From Candidatus Accumulibacter sp. ACC003 (GTDB lineage: Bacteria; Pseudomonadota; Gammaproteobacteria; Burkholderiales; Rhodocyclaceae), in NCBI RefSeq assembly GCF_907163085.1, contig NZ_CAJQTX010000006.1:310001-374000 (forward strand): a stretch of DNA of 64,000 nucleotides, written 5' to 3'. Under the pieces are notes generated by a model. That model was not told the DNA's origin, did no database searches, and worked only from the letters and a program-made list of their open reading frames with translations. Position numbers and translations under genes: made by a program. Of this stretch, positions 10,257 through 18,111 are shown piece after piece (position 1 is the first letter of the stretch; every line of letters starts with the position of its first letter).

Positions 10257-10531
10257 GGCTGGCTCTCCCTTGCCATCGCCAGCGTCATGTTGGCGACGAG
10301 ATGAATCAGGTTCTGCTCGATCCCCGCCGGTAAGCGCGACTCACTTGGCGAGGCGGCGGGGATCGGACGCGGGGCGGTCTCGTCCGCGCCGCGCATCCAG
10401 GCCGCCATCCCTTTGAACATCAGCAGCGCGCGCCCGTGCACACCGCGCCCGCACAACTCGACCACGTCTTGCCGCAAGGACTCGTAACGCTCGGCCAGCG
10501 TGTGGCCACCGATCACCGTAGCGGCTTTCAT
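10253..10531 (-). CDS. Small conserved protein of the recombinase element
   Basis: The product has 92 residues, begins MKAATVIGGHTLAERYESLR and ends in VANMTLAMARESQP. I do not recognise a family. It has no membrane segment or cysteine cluster and is mostly helical in character. Its start overlaps the end of the helix-turn-helix gene, and its end overlaps the recombinase start, both in ATGA-like fashion. This tight coupling marks it as part of the recombination operon. A recombination directionality factor or recombinase partner is a reasonable guess from size and position, but nothing in the sequence proves it. Confidence 0.55.
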   Translation of the reverse strand: MKAATVIGGHTLAERYESLRQDVVELCGRGVHGRALLMFKGMAAWMRGADETAPRPIPAASPSESRLPAGIEQNLIHLVANMTLAMARESQP

Positions 10532-10995
10532 GGGTGTTTTTTTTTGCTCCGGGCCAGAGCCCGTTCCACGGTCCGCCGATGGACGGCCAGCCCGAAGTGC
10601 TGCGCGATCCTCTCGACCAGAACCTGGGCCTCCAGGCCTTCTTCCTGGGTGCGTGCCGTTTCGATGAAGGCCATCACCTCGGCGGTGATCTTGTGCGGTC
10701 CGTGCGGTCCCCGTTTAGCCGGCAGCAGCCCCGCCAGACCGGCCCGTTCGAAATCTGCCTGGACCTTGTAGAAAGTCGGCCGGGAGACCCCGAAGCGCGT
10801 CGCGATGTCGGCAATGCTCTGACCCTCGGTGCGTACCCGACGCAGCATCTCGTAACGCACCTGCACCAAATCCCGCGCATCGAAGAAATCGCTGCCGATG
10901 AAGGCGGCATCCTGCACGTCCTGCGCATGCGGATTCACGGTGCCGCTCTCTGCCAGCGCAAGGAGCTTGAGGTCGGGTTTGAAGGAGTGGGCCAT
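10528..10995 (-). CDS. Helix-turn-helix protein of the recombinase element
   Basis: The 155-residue protein has a clear helix-turn-helix in its middle (QSIADIATRFGVSRPTFYKVQADF). A following stretch resembles the second helical domain of transposase-type repressors (ITAEVMAFIETARTQEEG, HFGLAVHRRTVERAL). It lies first in the three-gene overlapping operon with the serine recombinase, downstream of an AT-rich stretch (10996-11160) that probably holds the promoter. A DNA-binding regulator or an element-end binding protein is the likely role. It could also derive from the N-terminal half of an IS481/IS630-like transposase that was domesticated; no DDE core follows. Confidence 0.65.
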   Translation of the reverse strand: MAHSFKPDLKLLALAESGTVNPHAQDVQDAAFIGSDFFDARDLVQVRYEMLRRVRTEGQSIADIATRFGVSRPTFYKVQADFERAGLAGLLPAKRGPHGPHKITAEVMAFIETARTQEEGLEAQVLVERIAQHFGLAVHRRTVERALARSKKKHP

Positions 10996-11165
10996 GTGTA
11001 ATTTAAATTATGTCAAACATTGCACGACGTCAAGGGATATTTGTGAGAATCTGACGATAACCCAAGGATTATTATCCACTATATGCCCGCCAATACGCCT
11101 TCTAGAGGCCGGACCACGAGCCTGGCCTCGTCAAACAAGGCATAATTGTCTTTACATCGACGGCA

Positions 11166-11500
11166 TTATTTACTTGACACTTTCCGCGACCGCGGACGCG
11201 CCCTGAGGGCACCCTTGGCCTCGTTCTGGCGGGCAATCAGCGCCACGAGGTGCAAGAGGTGGTCGACGCGGAAGTGCGAGCGTCCGGCCGACACCCTCTC
11301 GAACGGATCTGGCGCAACCGCGTTGGTCCAGGCGGCCGTCAGGCGGCGTACCCGGCCACTGTCATCGTGAAAGTAGACGCGCTCCTCGCCCCAGGCATTG
11401 CGCCGCTCGATCAGAACGAACTCGCGTCCGAAGAGGGGGTGGAAGGGATGGGTGACCTGAAAGACTTCTTGCCCATCGACTGCATCACGTGCAGTCGGCT
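11166..11500 (-). CDS. DUF5372-family protein lacking a start codon in the integrated element
   Basis: The frame encodes VTHPFHPLFGREFVLIERRNAWGE, then RVYFHDDSGRVRRL, W.....PDPFERV.AGRSHFRV.HLLHL. This matches the DUF5372 family, small proteins often seen near serine recombinases. No ATG, GTG or TTG occurs in frame between the element end (11500) and the conserved domain. The open frame continues outward only through antisense istA sequence, so the gene as integrated has no proper start. Joining 8157 to 11500 in a circle would put the ATG at 8181, which overlaps the recombinase stop, in frame with this domain. The family assignment is from memory; the circle model is inference. Confidence 0.6.
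11478..11496. repeat. Dyad at right end of the serine-recombinase element (candidate attR)
   Basis: GACTGCA (11478-11484) is followed after 5 bases by its inverse TGCAGTC (11490-11496). A weaker dyad with TGCA halves lies at the other end (8165-8175). Position at the element ends and dyad symmetry suggest recombinase binding sites. Confidence 0.45.
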
Positions 11501-12232
11501 GCTCATTTGAAGGGGAGGATTGAAAGACCTTTTTCCTGGATCGAAGGCAATTTCCTGGCCGGCCGGACGTTCCGCGATTTCGCCGACCTGAACGCGCAGG
11601 TGCTGGCCTGGTGCGAGAACGTCGCCAATGCCAAACCGAAGCGCGCTCTGGGGGTGGCGCCAAGCGCCGCCTACGCCGTCGAGAGGCCTTGCCTGCAGCC
11701 GCTGCCGGCGGTGCTGCCGCCGGTCTATCAAGTCGTCGAGCGGGTGGTCGATCTGCAGGGCTTCGTGTCGCTTGAGACGAATCGCTATTCGGTGCCCGAG
11801 CGCTGGGTGGGCAAGGCGCTGAGCGTCTATCTGTATGCCACCGAGGTCAGGGTCTGCCGGGGTGAGCAACTGCTCGCCGTGCATGCCCGCCTGCTTGGCG
11901 TGCGCGATACGAAGCAGAAGCTCCCCGGGCATCACCCGACCCCGCAGCCGCGGCCGCGCACGCCGCCTCGCGAGGCGACATTGTTGCAGGGGCACGACCC
12001 GCTGCTCGATGCGTATGTCGCCGCGCTGGTCCGGCAGGCGCATGGCCGGGGGGTGCGACCGCTGCGCCGCTTGCTGGACTTCAAGCGGACCTATCCGAAG
12101 GAGCCTTTGCTGGCAGCCGTGGCACAGGCGCTGCAGTTCGGTCTGTTCGACATGGGTCGCCTGGAGCACATGATCCTGCAGCAGGTGGCGGGGGATTTCT
12201 TCAATCTCGACGATGGAGGTGATGATGCGTGA
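11501..12232 (+). pseudogene. istA: istA C-terminal part
   Basis: This piece starts with AHLKGRIERPFSWIEGNFLAGRTF, which holds the catalytic Glu of the DDE triad (RIERPF) and continues the frame that stops at 8156. After the core come the Mu-C-like beta-barrel (GFVSLETNRYSVPERWVGKALSVYLYATEVRV) and the C-terminal region ending in FFNLDDGGDDA. Fully joined and frame-corrected, IstA would be about 475 residues, a normal length for the family. Its stop lies inside the beginning of istB, the usual IS21 overlap that couples translation. In the present arrangement this part has no start of its own. Confidence 0.85.
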
Positions 12233-13043
12233 GCGTCTGAAGGCTTTGCTTGGGCAGATGCGCTGGTCGGGGATGGCGGCGGTGCTCGATGCGGAACTCG
12301 ATTTGGCCGAGCGCCAGGGGACGCCGGTTCCGGAGGTGCTCTTCCGTCTGCTCGGCGCGGAAGACGCGGCCCGACGTGAGAAGAGTCTGGCTTATCGCCT
12401 GAGCCAGGCGCATTTGCCTTGGCCGTGGACCTTGCAGTCGTTTCCGTTTGCGCGGCAGCCGAGCGTGAACAAGGCGCAGGTGATGACGCTGGCCGGACTG
12501 GAATTCCTGCGCCGGGGCGAGAACGTGTTGTTGATCGGTCCGCCGGGGACCGGCAAGTCCGGGATCGCGCTGGGATTGCTCCGTGAAGCGTGTCTGAACG
12601 GTTATCGCGCACGCTTCTTCAACGCGCAGGCTTTGCTCGACGCCTTGTATGCCTCGCTTGCCGATCGCTCGACGGTGGGCCTGCTCAACCAGTTGTGCCG
12701 CATGCCGCTGATCGCCATCGATGAACTGGGCTACCTCAACCTGAAGCCGGAACAGGTCAACGCCTTCTTCCGCCTGATGGATCAGCGCTATAGCCTGGGG
12801 CTGTCAACGCTGATCACGACGAATCTCGATCTGCCCGACTGGTACGAGCTGTTTCAGAGGAAGCCGCTCGTCGATGCGCTGCTCGACCGACTTCAGCATC
12901 GTTGCATCATTCTGCGCTTGAGCGGACCGTCTTTGCGCAGTGAGCCAGAAAGCGCTGCGACGATCGCGACCGAGGCCTCGACAGCGGCGGCTAAACGCTC
13001 GGCGTCGAGGAACATCGCCACGGACGAGTCCTCTGCGTCCTGA
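12225..13043 (+). CDS. istB: IstB-like ATP-binding helper of IS21-type transposition
   Basis: The product has 272 residues. It is an AAA+ ATPase with Walker A GPPGTGKS, Walker B PLIAIDELGYL, sensor region STLITTNLDL and an IstB-type N-terminal helical domain. IstB assembles on target DNA and activates the IstA transposase. I chose the ATG at 12225 because the GGAGG at 12215-12219 is 5 bases ahead; ATGs at 12213 and 12222 are also in frame. The C-terminal 35 residues are rich in Ala, Ser and Thr and probably lie outside the fold. The gene is intact although its partner istA is broken, so it could serve other copies of the element in trans. Confidence 0.9.
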   Translation: MRERLKALLGQMRWSGMAAVLDAELDLAERQGTPVPEVLFRLLGAEDAARREKSLAYRLSQAHLPWPWTLQSFPFARQPSVNKAQVMTLAGLEFLRRGENVLLIGPPGTGKSGIALGLLREACLNGYRARFFNAQALLDALYASLADRSTVGLLNQLCRMPLIAIDELGYLNLKPEQVNAFFRLMDQRYSLGLSTLITTNLDLPDWYELFQRKPLVDALLDRLQHRCIILRLSGPSLRSEPESAATIATEASTAAAKRSASRNIATDESSAS

Positions 13044-13484
13044 AGGCGCGACGGCGCGTGCATTTGCGCGCTCGCCGGCCGCCGACCTGCTCGCCCGCTC
13101 GCGCCCAGAGCGCGCGCCGGGAGGGTCACGATGGTCAGTGGCTGAAGCGGCGATCGGGGCGAATTCGACACACACACGAGTACCGGTCTCCATGGCAGTA
13201 AGCCCGATACTGCCGCGCTTACTGCCACCCCTCAGTCTCGTGCCCCTCCGCTGCGTCAAGGGAGGCTTCGCCAGGCTGCAAAAAGCCGCAGCCTGCCCTT
13301 GACCCAGCTCCGAGGCTTTCCTGCCGCACGCGCCAAGCGCATCCATCACCCCAAAAACGATCTGCATCGGACGGAGCGTGTCGCCGAGCCGCTGCCAAAC
13401 TTCGTTCGATCACCGCCGACATCGCGCAGATCGCAGACTCCCGCGCATCTCCTGGATCCGTTCCAGTGAGCGAAAAAGGGTCAG
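13044..13484. other. Gap after istB holding the IS21 right end
   Basis: No gene is supported. The right end of the IS21-like element should lie here. I could not match an inverted repeat with the left side by eye. The right part runs into an IS4-type transposase remnant. Confidence 0.4.
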
Positions 13485-13705
13485 GTTTCGTGAGCGCCGA
13501 GGGCCTGTTCCGTTTGAACTCCTCCTCGATTCGCCACCGAGAGTGATACAGAGCCGCGAACTCGGCGCCGGAAGGCGTTCATGTCTGGGCACGACGTGAC
13601 GAGGACGCGCACCTTGTGGCCGAACATCTGGCGAATGAGGCGAACCTCGCACGGTGTGGAGGCAATTTCGTAGTCGCGGGCGTCCTGTTTGCAGGGGGCT
13701 GGCAG
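13485..13705 (-). pseudogene. IS4-family transposase fragment
   Basis: Two frames together give the end of an IS4-type DDE transposase core: ARDYEIA.TPCEVRLIRQMFGHKVRVLVTS.PDMNAF in one frame, then SGAEFAALYHSRWRIEEEFKR in another. The LYHSRWRIEEEFKR stretch holds the YREK-type signature with the catalytic Glu. The frames are separated by a shift near 13572. Both ends are lost: neither the Asp-containing N-terminal part nor terminal repeats are present. It is an old scar between the IS21-like element and the membrane repeat-protein gene. Confidence 0.7.
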
Positions 13706-14036
13706 CGTAACAAGTTGCTCGGCCAGGCCCGACCGGCGAAATGCTTGGATAGCGCTGAAATTGAGGCTGTCCGCCCGCCTGAAAACTGTCGTCCGCTTGT
13801 CTTTGTTTTGCCTACCGGCAGCACCCAAGTCATCACTGGCGTTAGCCGCGACAGGGGAGAGATGACAGCTTTCGGATGTCGAGCGGTTGTTCAACCAACG
13901 ATCATCACCTTGGGGCTTTCGGCCTTGTGTGACGCTCAATATAGGGCCAGAATATCGGGGGCGGCGCACCTTATTACTCTTGGCGGACAAGAGGGTTTGA
14001 TCGTAGCATCTACTAGGATAGGAGTGGTTACCTACC
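13706..14036. other. Gap upstream of the membrane repeat-protein gene
   Basis: No gene is supported. An AGGAG at about 14019-14023 lies 12 bases ahead of the following ATG. The upstream signals of that gene should lie in the AT-richer stretch 13930-14030. Confidence 0.4.
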
Positions 14037-16340
14037 ATGTCAGAAGATAGAGTGCTTGATGCCTTAAGCAAAATACCGTCGTTGTTCCTCTGGATGCCCG
14101 TGTATCGGGATGTCATTCGCTCGGTTGTAAATGGATTCGAATATCCTGGAAAGGCGGGGTTCAGCAAGATCCACATCGAACTCATAAAACAGCTCCTCCT
14201 AGTCCCAGAGCGAGAGAAGATCTTTCATCCGCGTGGCATCGCACTGCGAGATGTGGAGTTCTATGGCGATAAAAGCAACTTCGATTTCAGCAGCTTGCGA
14301 TTTCGCTTTCCCCTCTCCCTTAAGAGCTGTGACCTCAAGGGAAAGCTTGTTTTGAGATCAACCAGAGGCGGGTCTTTGGACCTAACGGGATCGACGCTCG
14401 TGGGTCTCGATCTGGCGGAAGCCCGCTTCAGTGGCTCCGTGATCTTGGACGAAACCTTCCTCATGCGCCCTCAGGTTGATGGCGAGAAACCGGAAGCCGC
14501 TGTGCACGCTGATGGTCTGGTAACAAAGCAAAAATTTTCATTCAAGAGATGTGTGGCGATCGGCGGCATAGACCTTACGCGTGCCACGATTGGCGGAAAC
14601 GTGAATGGTGAGGGGGCGTGCTTGATCAACCCCCACTACGCAGAATATATTTTTCCCTCTTACCGCGAGTGCAAGTGCGCCCGCGGAACCTTCAGCGGTC
14701 TTGCCATGCGCGAGTGGTGCGATCACGACGTAAGCTGTATAGGTCGCTTGCCATACCCGTTACATTCTGACGGTGACGGAGCCAGTGTCAAGGCTTTACG
14801 GCTCAAGCAATTGCCGCCTTATGATCCAAATATCAAGACGTTCAATGTACTACGGCTGCACAATGCTCACGTGCATGGCTCCGTGCTCCTGCAAGCGGAG
14901 AAGGAAAAGCCAAGGCGCTTCTTGGCTTTCGGAGAGGTGTCGCTTAACTCTGCGCGCGTCGACGGCGGCATATTTTGTCGTGGCGCCTTGTTTTTCCAGC
15001 ATGACGGTGTTGCACTATCCTTGGATGGACTCGTGACCCGTTTGAGCATTTATCTCGAGGAGCGTGCGGAAACCGGCCTGCCGCTTTGGGTAAACGGCAC
15101 GATCAGTATGCAGGGCGTGGAAGTAGGACACCGGTTCGTCTACAACGCGGGGCGTCATTTCAAGGCATGCACAAATGCCAAAGCTAAGAATGCCAATCCC
15201 TTGCACGATCGCCAGAAGTATGCATTTTTCGCGGCGAGAGCGCACATTTCTGGCGATTTGTTTTTTAATTGGCAGTTCGACAATCAGCGGACCGATGGAT
15301 TAGTATTGCTCGACAATGCTCAGATCGGTGGTCAACTGTCGTTGGCGATTGCGCCAAACCGATCCGCTGAAAGCCCGCCTGAACTCAGTTTGGCTTTTGT
15401 GCAGGTGGCAAGTACGCTGAAATTATCTATTAGACCAAGCGGCAGTACTCAGGCCGTTAGCCAGTGGTATCGCGTGGACCTTCGAAGTGCCAGAATTGGC
15501 AGTATTGACCTGTCAGCATGTAGTCATGGAGAAATCAGGTGGGATCTGGATGGGATGTTGTATCGGAACGTGGAAAACGTGGAGAAAGTTTCGTTGGCAT
15601 TCAATGGTTCCCAGGATAAATCTGAAACATCTTGGGAGCGTGTTTGGACCGATGACATCTTGGGCGGCTCGCGCGTTCGCGACGAGAAGTGGTCAGTCGC
15701 GCTTCAGCCGTTCGAAATATTTGCCACTGTACTTCGGGAGTCGGGCCGAGAAGACACCGCCCGGAGAGTTGGTGTTGCCAAAGAGGATATAATCACCAAG
15801 AATATTTGGATTAACCTCCAACTGGAGTGGCCGACAAGAAGCGTTTACGGCGCTTGGCGCGAATCCATTAATTTTTTTTCGCACTATGGATATAATCCAG
15901 CACGTGCCTTTATATCGTTTGTAATTCTCGTTGTCGTGGGGTCGCTATTCTTTTCGTTGGGGGTCGGCCTCCCCTTTGCTGATGGGTTTAGTGGATGCCT
16001 GGGTACGACATGGGAAAAATCGCTAAATAAACAAGAAGATACGAAAGAAATACATGGCGTGTTCCCAACGAAAGTGTTCGTGTATACTGGCGTTCAACAC
16101 GGAGAGATTGACCCCAAGAAATATCTCGGTAAACAAATTCCGAGCAACTACCCTGGTTACTGCCCTTTGATCTATTCCCTGGAGTTGGCGACCCCTCTCG
16201 CCAACCTTGGACAGGGAAGCCACTGGGAAGTTGAAGGGGGACATTTGATCGATGTCTATCGGTGGGCGCACGTTCTTTTGGGGTGGTTCTTATGCTTGTT
16301 GATTGTTCTGTCACCTACGGAGTTACTTCGCAAGGATTGA
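14037..16340 (+). CDS. Large membrane-anchored repeat protein (pentapeptide-like, oxidoreductase-annotated family)
   Basis: The 767-residue protein is made of irregular short beta-type repeats (LDLTGSTLVGLDLAEARFSGSV, VNGEGACL, LHNAHVHGSVLLQ, ISGDLFF, AQIGGQLSL) like a pentapeptide-repeat or beta-helix protein. After residue 550 a helical segment with a TPR-like sequence (FATVLRESGREDTARRVGVAKE) leads to two membrane segments (FISFVILVVVGSLFFSLGV near 620 and VLLGWFLCLLIVLS at the end). Proteins of this layout are often annotated as membrane-associated oxidoreductases without proof. No catalytic motif is visible. GC content and codon use are clearly lower than in neighbouring genes, and both sides are IS remnants, which points to recent acquisition. 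Function unknown. Confidence 0.75.
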   Translation: MSEDRVLDALSKIPSLFLWMPVYRDVIRSVVNGFEYPGKAGFSKIHIELIKQLLLVPEREKIFHPRGIALRDVEFYGDKSNFDFSSLRFRFPLSLKSCDLKGKLVLRSTRGGSLDLTGSTLVGLDLAEARFSGSVILDETFLMRPQVDGEKPEAAVHADGLVTKQKFSFKRCVAIGGIDLTRATIGGNVNGEGACLINPHYAEYIFPSYRECKCARGTFSGLAMREWCDHDVSCIGRLPYPLHSDGDGASVKALRLKQLPPYDPNIKTFNVLRLHNAHVHGSVLLQAEKEKPRRFLAFGEVSLNSARVDGGIFCRGALFFQHDGVALSLDGLVTRLSIYLEERAETGLPLWVNGTISMQGVEVGHRFVYNAGRHFKACTNAKAKNANPLHDRQKYAFFAARAHISGDLFFNWQFDNQRTDGLVLLDNAQIGGQLSLAIAPNRSAESPPELSLAFVQVASTLKLSIRPSGSTQAVSQWYRVDLRSARIGSIDLSACSHGEIRWDLDGMLYRNVENVEKVSLAFNGSQDKSETSWERVWTDDILGGSRVRDEKWSVALQPFEIFATVLRESGREDTARRVGVAKEDIITKNIWINLQLEWPTRSVYGAWRESINFFSHYGYNPARAFISFVILVVVGSLFFSLGVGLPFADGFSGCLGTTWEKSLNKQEDTKEIHGVFPTKVFVYTGVQHGEIDPKKYLGKQIPSNYPGYCPLIYSLELATPLANLGQGSHWEVEGGHLIDVYRWAHVLLGWFLCLLIVLSPTELLRKD

Positions 16341-16368
16341 TGTTTGGACGCAACGGTGTCCGGCTTCC

Positions 16369-16560
16369 TCACAGGTATGCCAACAACAATGGCCGCAACT
16401 GGGCCTCATAAAGCGCCTGCGAGGCCGGTTTGTGAAAACAGTGCTTGAAGAATCGCAAGACCTGGCGGCTAACCTTGGAGGTGTAGCGGAATACCGGGGT
16501 GCTCCAGTCGGGGCGATCGGTTCCGTCGGTCGCCGAGGTCTGGCGCCAATGCTCCCAACC
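16369..16560 (-). pseudogene. C-terminal coding fragment of an unrecognised gene
   Basis: A minus-strand frame of about 62 codons has good amino-acid character (DWSTPVFRYTSKVSRQVLRFF, then LYEAQLRPLLLAYL before a TGA). It has no start before the IS3 end at 16634. It appears to be the tail of a gene destroyed when the IS3 element or a neighbouring deletion arrived. I do not recognise the family. Confidence 0.3.
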
Positions 16561-16696
16561 TCACGCGCCGTTGTCATAATTCGATCAGCCGACAAAGAAA
16601 TGGGTTGCGCGCCGGACCGGGGCCCGGCAGGAGTATAGTGGTCCCTGGAAATCAGACAGTGGTTTAAGCTGTGCTCCATCATAGGAGCGAGAAGCG

Positions 16697-16996
16697 ATGA
16701 GTGAAGCAACGACGCGGAAGGTACATACGCCGGAGTTCAAGGCCAAGGTTGGTCTGGAGGCGGTACGCGGGGTCAAGACGATCAACGAGATTGGGCGGGA
16801 ATACGGTGTGCATCCTGTGCAGGTTGGGCAATGGAAGAAGGCCATCCAGGAGAATGCCAAGACGCTGTTCGAAGGCAAGCGCGGCCCCAAGCCGGCGGCG
16901 GCGCACCGGGAGCCGGAGCTGTTGTACAGCGAGATCGGCAAGTTGAAGATGGAACTGGACTGGCTGAAAAAAAAGTCTGGAATCAGCCTGCCGTGA
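16697..16996 (+). CDS. IS3-family OrfA
   Basis: The product has 99 residues: a helix-turn-helix N-terminus (TPEFKAKVGLEAVRGVKTINEIGREYGVHPVQVGQWKK) and a leucine-zipper-like C-terminal helix (EIGKLKMELDWLKKKSG). It binds the element ends and, when fused to OrfB by a -1 frameshift, forms the active transposase. Near its end the sequence CTG AAA AAA AAG contains an A8 run (16967-16974). This is the slippery type used by IS3 elements for programmed -1 frameshifting. OrfA read without slippage ends at 16996 after GISLP. Confidence 0.9.
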   Translation: MSEATTRKVHTPEFKAKVGLEAVRGVKTINEIGREYGVHPVQVGQWKKAIQENAKTLFEGKRGPKPAAAHREPELLYSEIGKLKMELDWLKKKSGISLP

Positions 16997-18075
16997 TACG
17001 GCATGCGTGGATCGACCCCGGCGAGGCCGTCGCCGTGGTGCAGCAATGCGCTCTGGCAGGCTTATGCCGAGCCACGGTCTACGCGCAGCGTCGGCCGCCG
17101 GTGGTCGATGCCAACGATCTCCTCCACAGTCGGCTGATTGACGAGGAGTACACGCGGCATCCGTTTTACGGCACCCGCCGGATGGTGATCTTTCTGGCGA
17201 AGGCGGGGCACACGGTCAATCGCAAGCGCGTGCAACGCCTGATGCGACTGATGGGGCTGTCGGGCATGGCGCCGGGGCCGAACACCAGCCGTCCGCGCCC
17301 AGAGCACCCGGTCTATCCGTACCTGCTGCGTGGCGTTCCTGTGGTCAGACCCAACCAGGTGTGGAGCACGGACATCACCTATATCCGGCTGGCCCACGGC
17401 TTCGCTTATCTGGTCGCCGTGATCGACTGGTATAGCCGCAAGGTGCTCAGCTGGCGGATCAGTAACAGCATGGAATCGGTGTTCTGTGTCGATTGCCTGG
17501 AGGAGGCCCTGCGTAGCCACGGCAAGCCAGAAATCTTCAACAGCGATCAAGGCGCGCAGTTCACCAGTGAAGCCTTCACCGCGGTGCTGAAACGGGAAGG
17601 CGTCGTCATCAGCATGGATGGGCGGGGGCGCGTGTTCGACAACATCTTCGTCGAGCGCCTCTGGCGCAGCGTCAAGTACGAGGACGTGTATCTGAAGGGC
17701 TATGCCACGATGGGCGAATTGATGCTTGGCCTGACCGAGTATTTCGCCTTCTACAACGCAGAGCGTCCGCACCAGTCGCTGAGCAACACGGCACCCGCAG
17801 TCGTCTATCGAAACGGCATAGGTGGCGGGGCGTTGATCCTCGACAAGTTTGGCCGCGCGGGTGGGGCATCGCCTGTTCCGCTACGCTCCACAGGCGATGC
17901 CCCACCCGCAAAAGCAAAATCAACGACAGCATCAAAGGCAGAGTCAAAGGCAGAGTCAAAGGCAGAGTCAAAGGCAGAGTCAAAGGCAGAGTCAAAGGCA
18001 GAGTCAAAGGCAGAGTCAAAGGCAACACCGGGGCAGCGCCGTCCAGCTGCTAGCGAAGTCAAATGCACAACTTAA
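16975..18075 (+). CDS. IS3-family OrfB (DDE integrase core) reached by -1 frameshift
   Basis: The frame opens behind the A8 run and encodes an HTH_21-type region (FYGTRRMVIFLAKAGHTVNRKRVQRLM) and the rve integrase core. The triad is Asp in WSTDITYI, Asp in FNSDQGAQFTS and Glu in FVERLWRSVKYE. YNAERPHQSL closes the core. Unusually, the C-terminus goes on for about 70 residues: a segment encoded by a perfect 20-bp inverted repeat, then seven AESK repeats and a basic tail. The core is intact, so the element could be active if the tail is tolerated. Confidence 0.9.
   Translation, partial: VWNQPAVIRHAWIDPGEAVAVVQQCALAGLCRATVYAQRRPPVVDANDLLHSRLIDEEYTRHPFYGTRRMVIFLAKAGHTVNRKRVQRLMRLMGLSGMAPGPNTSRPRPEHPVYPYLLRGVPVVRPNQVWSTDITYIRLAHGFAYLVAVIDWYSRKVLSWRISNSMESVFCVDCLEEALRSHGKPEIFNSDQGAQFTSEAFTAVLKREGVVISMDGRGRVFDNIFVERLWRSVKYEDVYLKGYATMGELMLGLTEYFAFYNAERPHQSLSNTAPAVVYRNGIGGGALILDKFGRAGGASPVPLRSTGDAPPAKAKSTTASKAESKAESKAESKAESKAESKAESKAESKATPGQRRPAASEVKCTT
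17857..17909. repeat. Perfect 20-bp inverted repeat inside orfB
   Basis: Arm 17857-17876 pairs fully with 17890-17909 across a 13-base loop. It is GC-rich and encodes part of the extra C-terminal tail of OrfB. It could act as a transcription attenuator or terminator-like hairpin; no T-run follows. Confidence 0.7.
17937..18020 (+). repeat. Seven perfect 12-bp tandem repeats (unit GGCAGAGTCAAA)
   Basis: The unit is repeated without error seven times and adds seven AESK tetrapeptides to the OrfB tail. Perfect identity suggests recent expansion by slippage. Confidence 0.95.
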
Positions 18076-18111
18076 ACTGGGTTGATATTTGTCTTGACTC
18101 AGGGGACCACT

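Larger units (their letters stand above)
8157..11500 (-). mobile_element. Serine-recombinase integrative element inserted in istA
   Basis: The boundaries follow from istA continuity: RK at 8151-8156 continues as AHLKGRIERPF from 11501 in the same frame, so the insert can be removed cleanly. It is about 3,344 bases long. It carries four minus-strand genes: a DUF5372 gene, a helix-turn-helix protein, a small protein and a large serine recombinase, the last three joined by 4-base overlaps. There are no inverted terminal repeats of the DDE kind. Both ends have TGCA-flanked dyads (near 8165-8175 and 11478-11496), as expected of att sites for a serine recombinase. The exact crossover dinucleotide cannot be fixed by eye. 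Confidence 0.75.
6118..13043 (+). mobile_element. IS21-like transposon with zinc-motif, ParB-like, istA and istB genes, interrupted
   Basis: Four same-strand genes with close spacing or overlap form the element. The istA/istB pair defines the IS21 family. The two extra genes ahead of it recur in a second, partial copy at 19028-20760, so they belong to the element. The interval given is its gene content, because the terminal repeats were not identified. It is inactive here: istA has a 1-base deletion near 7827 and a 3.3-kb serine-recombinase element between its catalytic Asp and Glu residues. Confidence 0.7.

Noticed and set aside
16341-16633. Other half of the IS66 transposase expected on the left side of IS3
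   Set aside because: The translated sequence does not resemble any IS66 C-terminal part; it is the tail of another gene.
17937-18020. Short regular repeats as a possible CRISPR array
   Set aside because: There are no spacers; the 12-bp units are contiguous and in frame with the IS3 OrfB tail.
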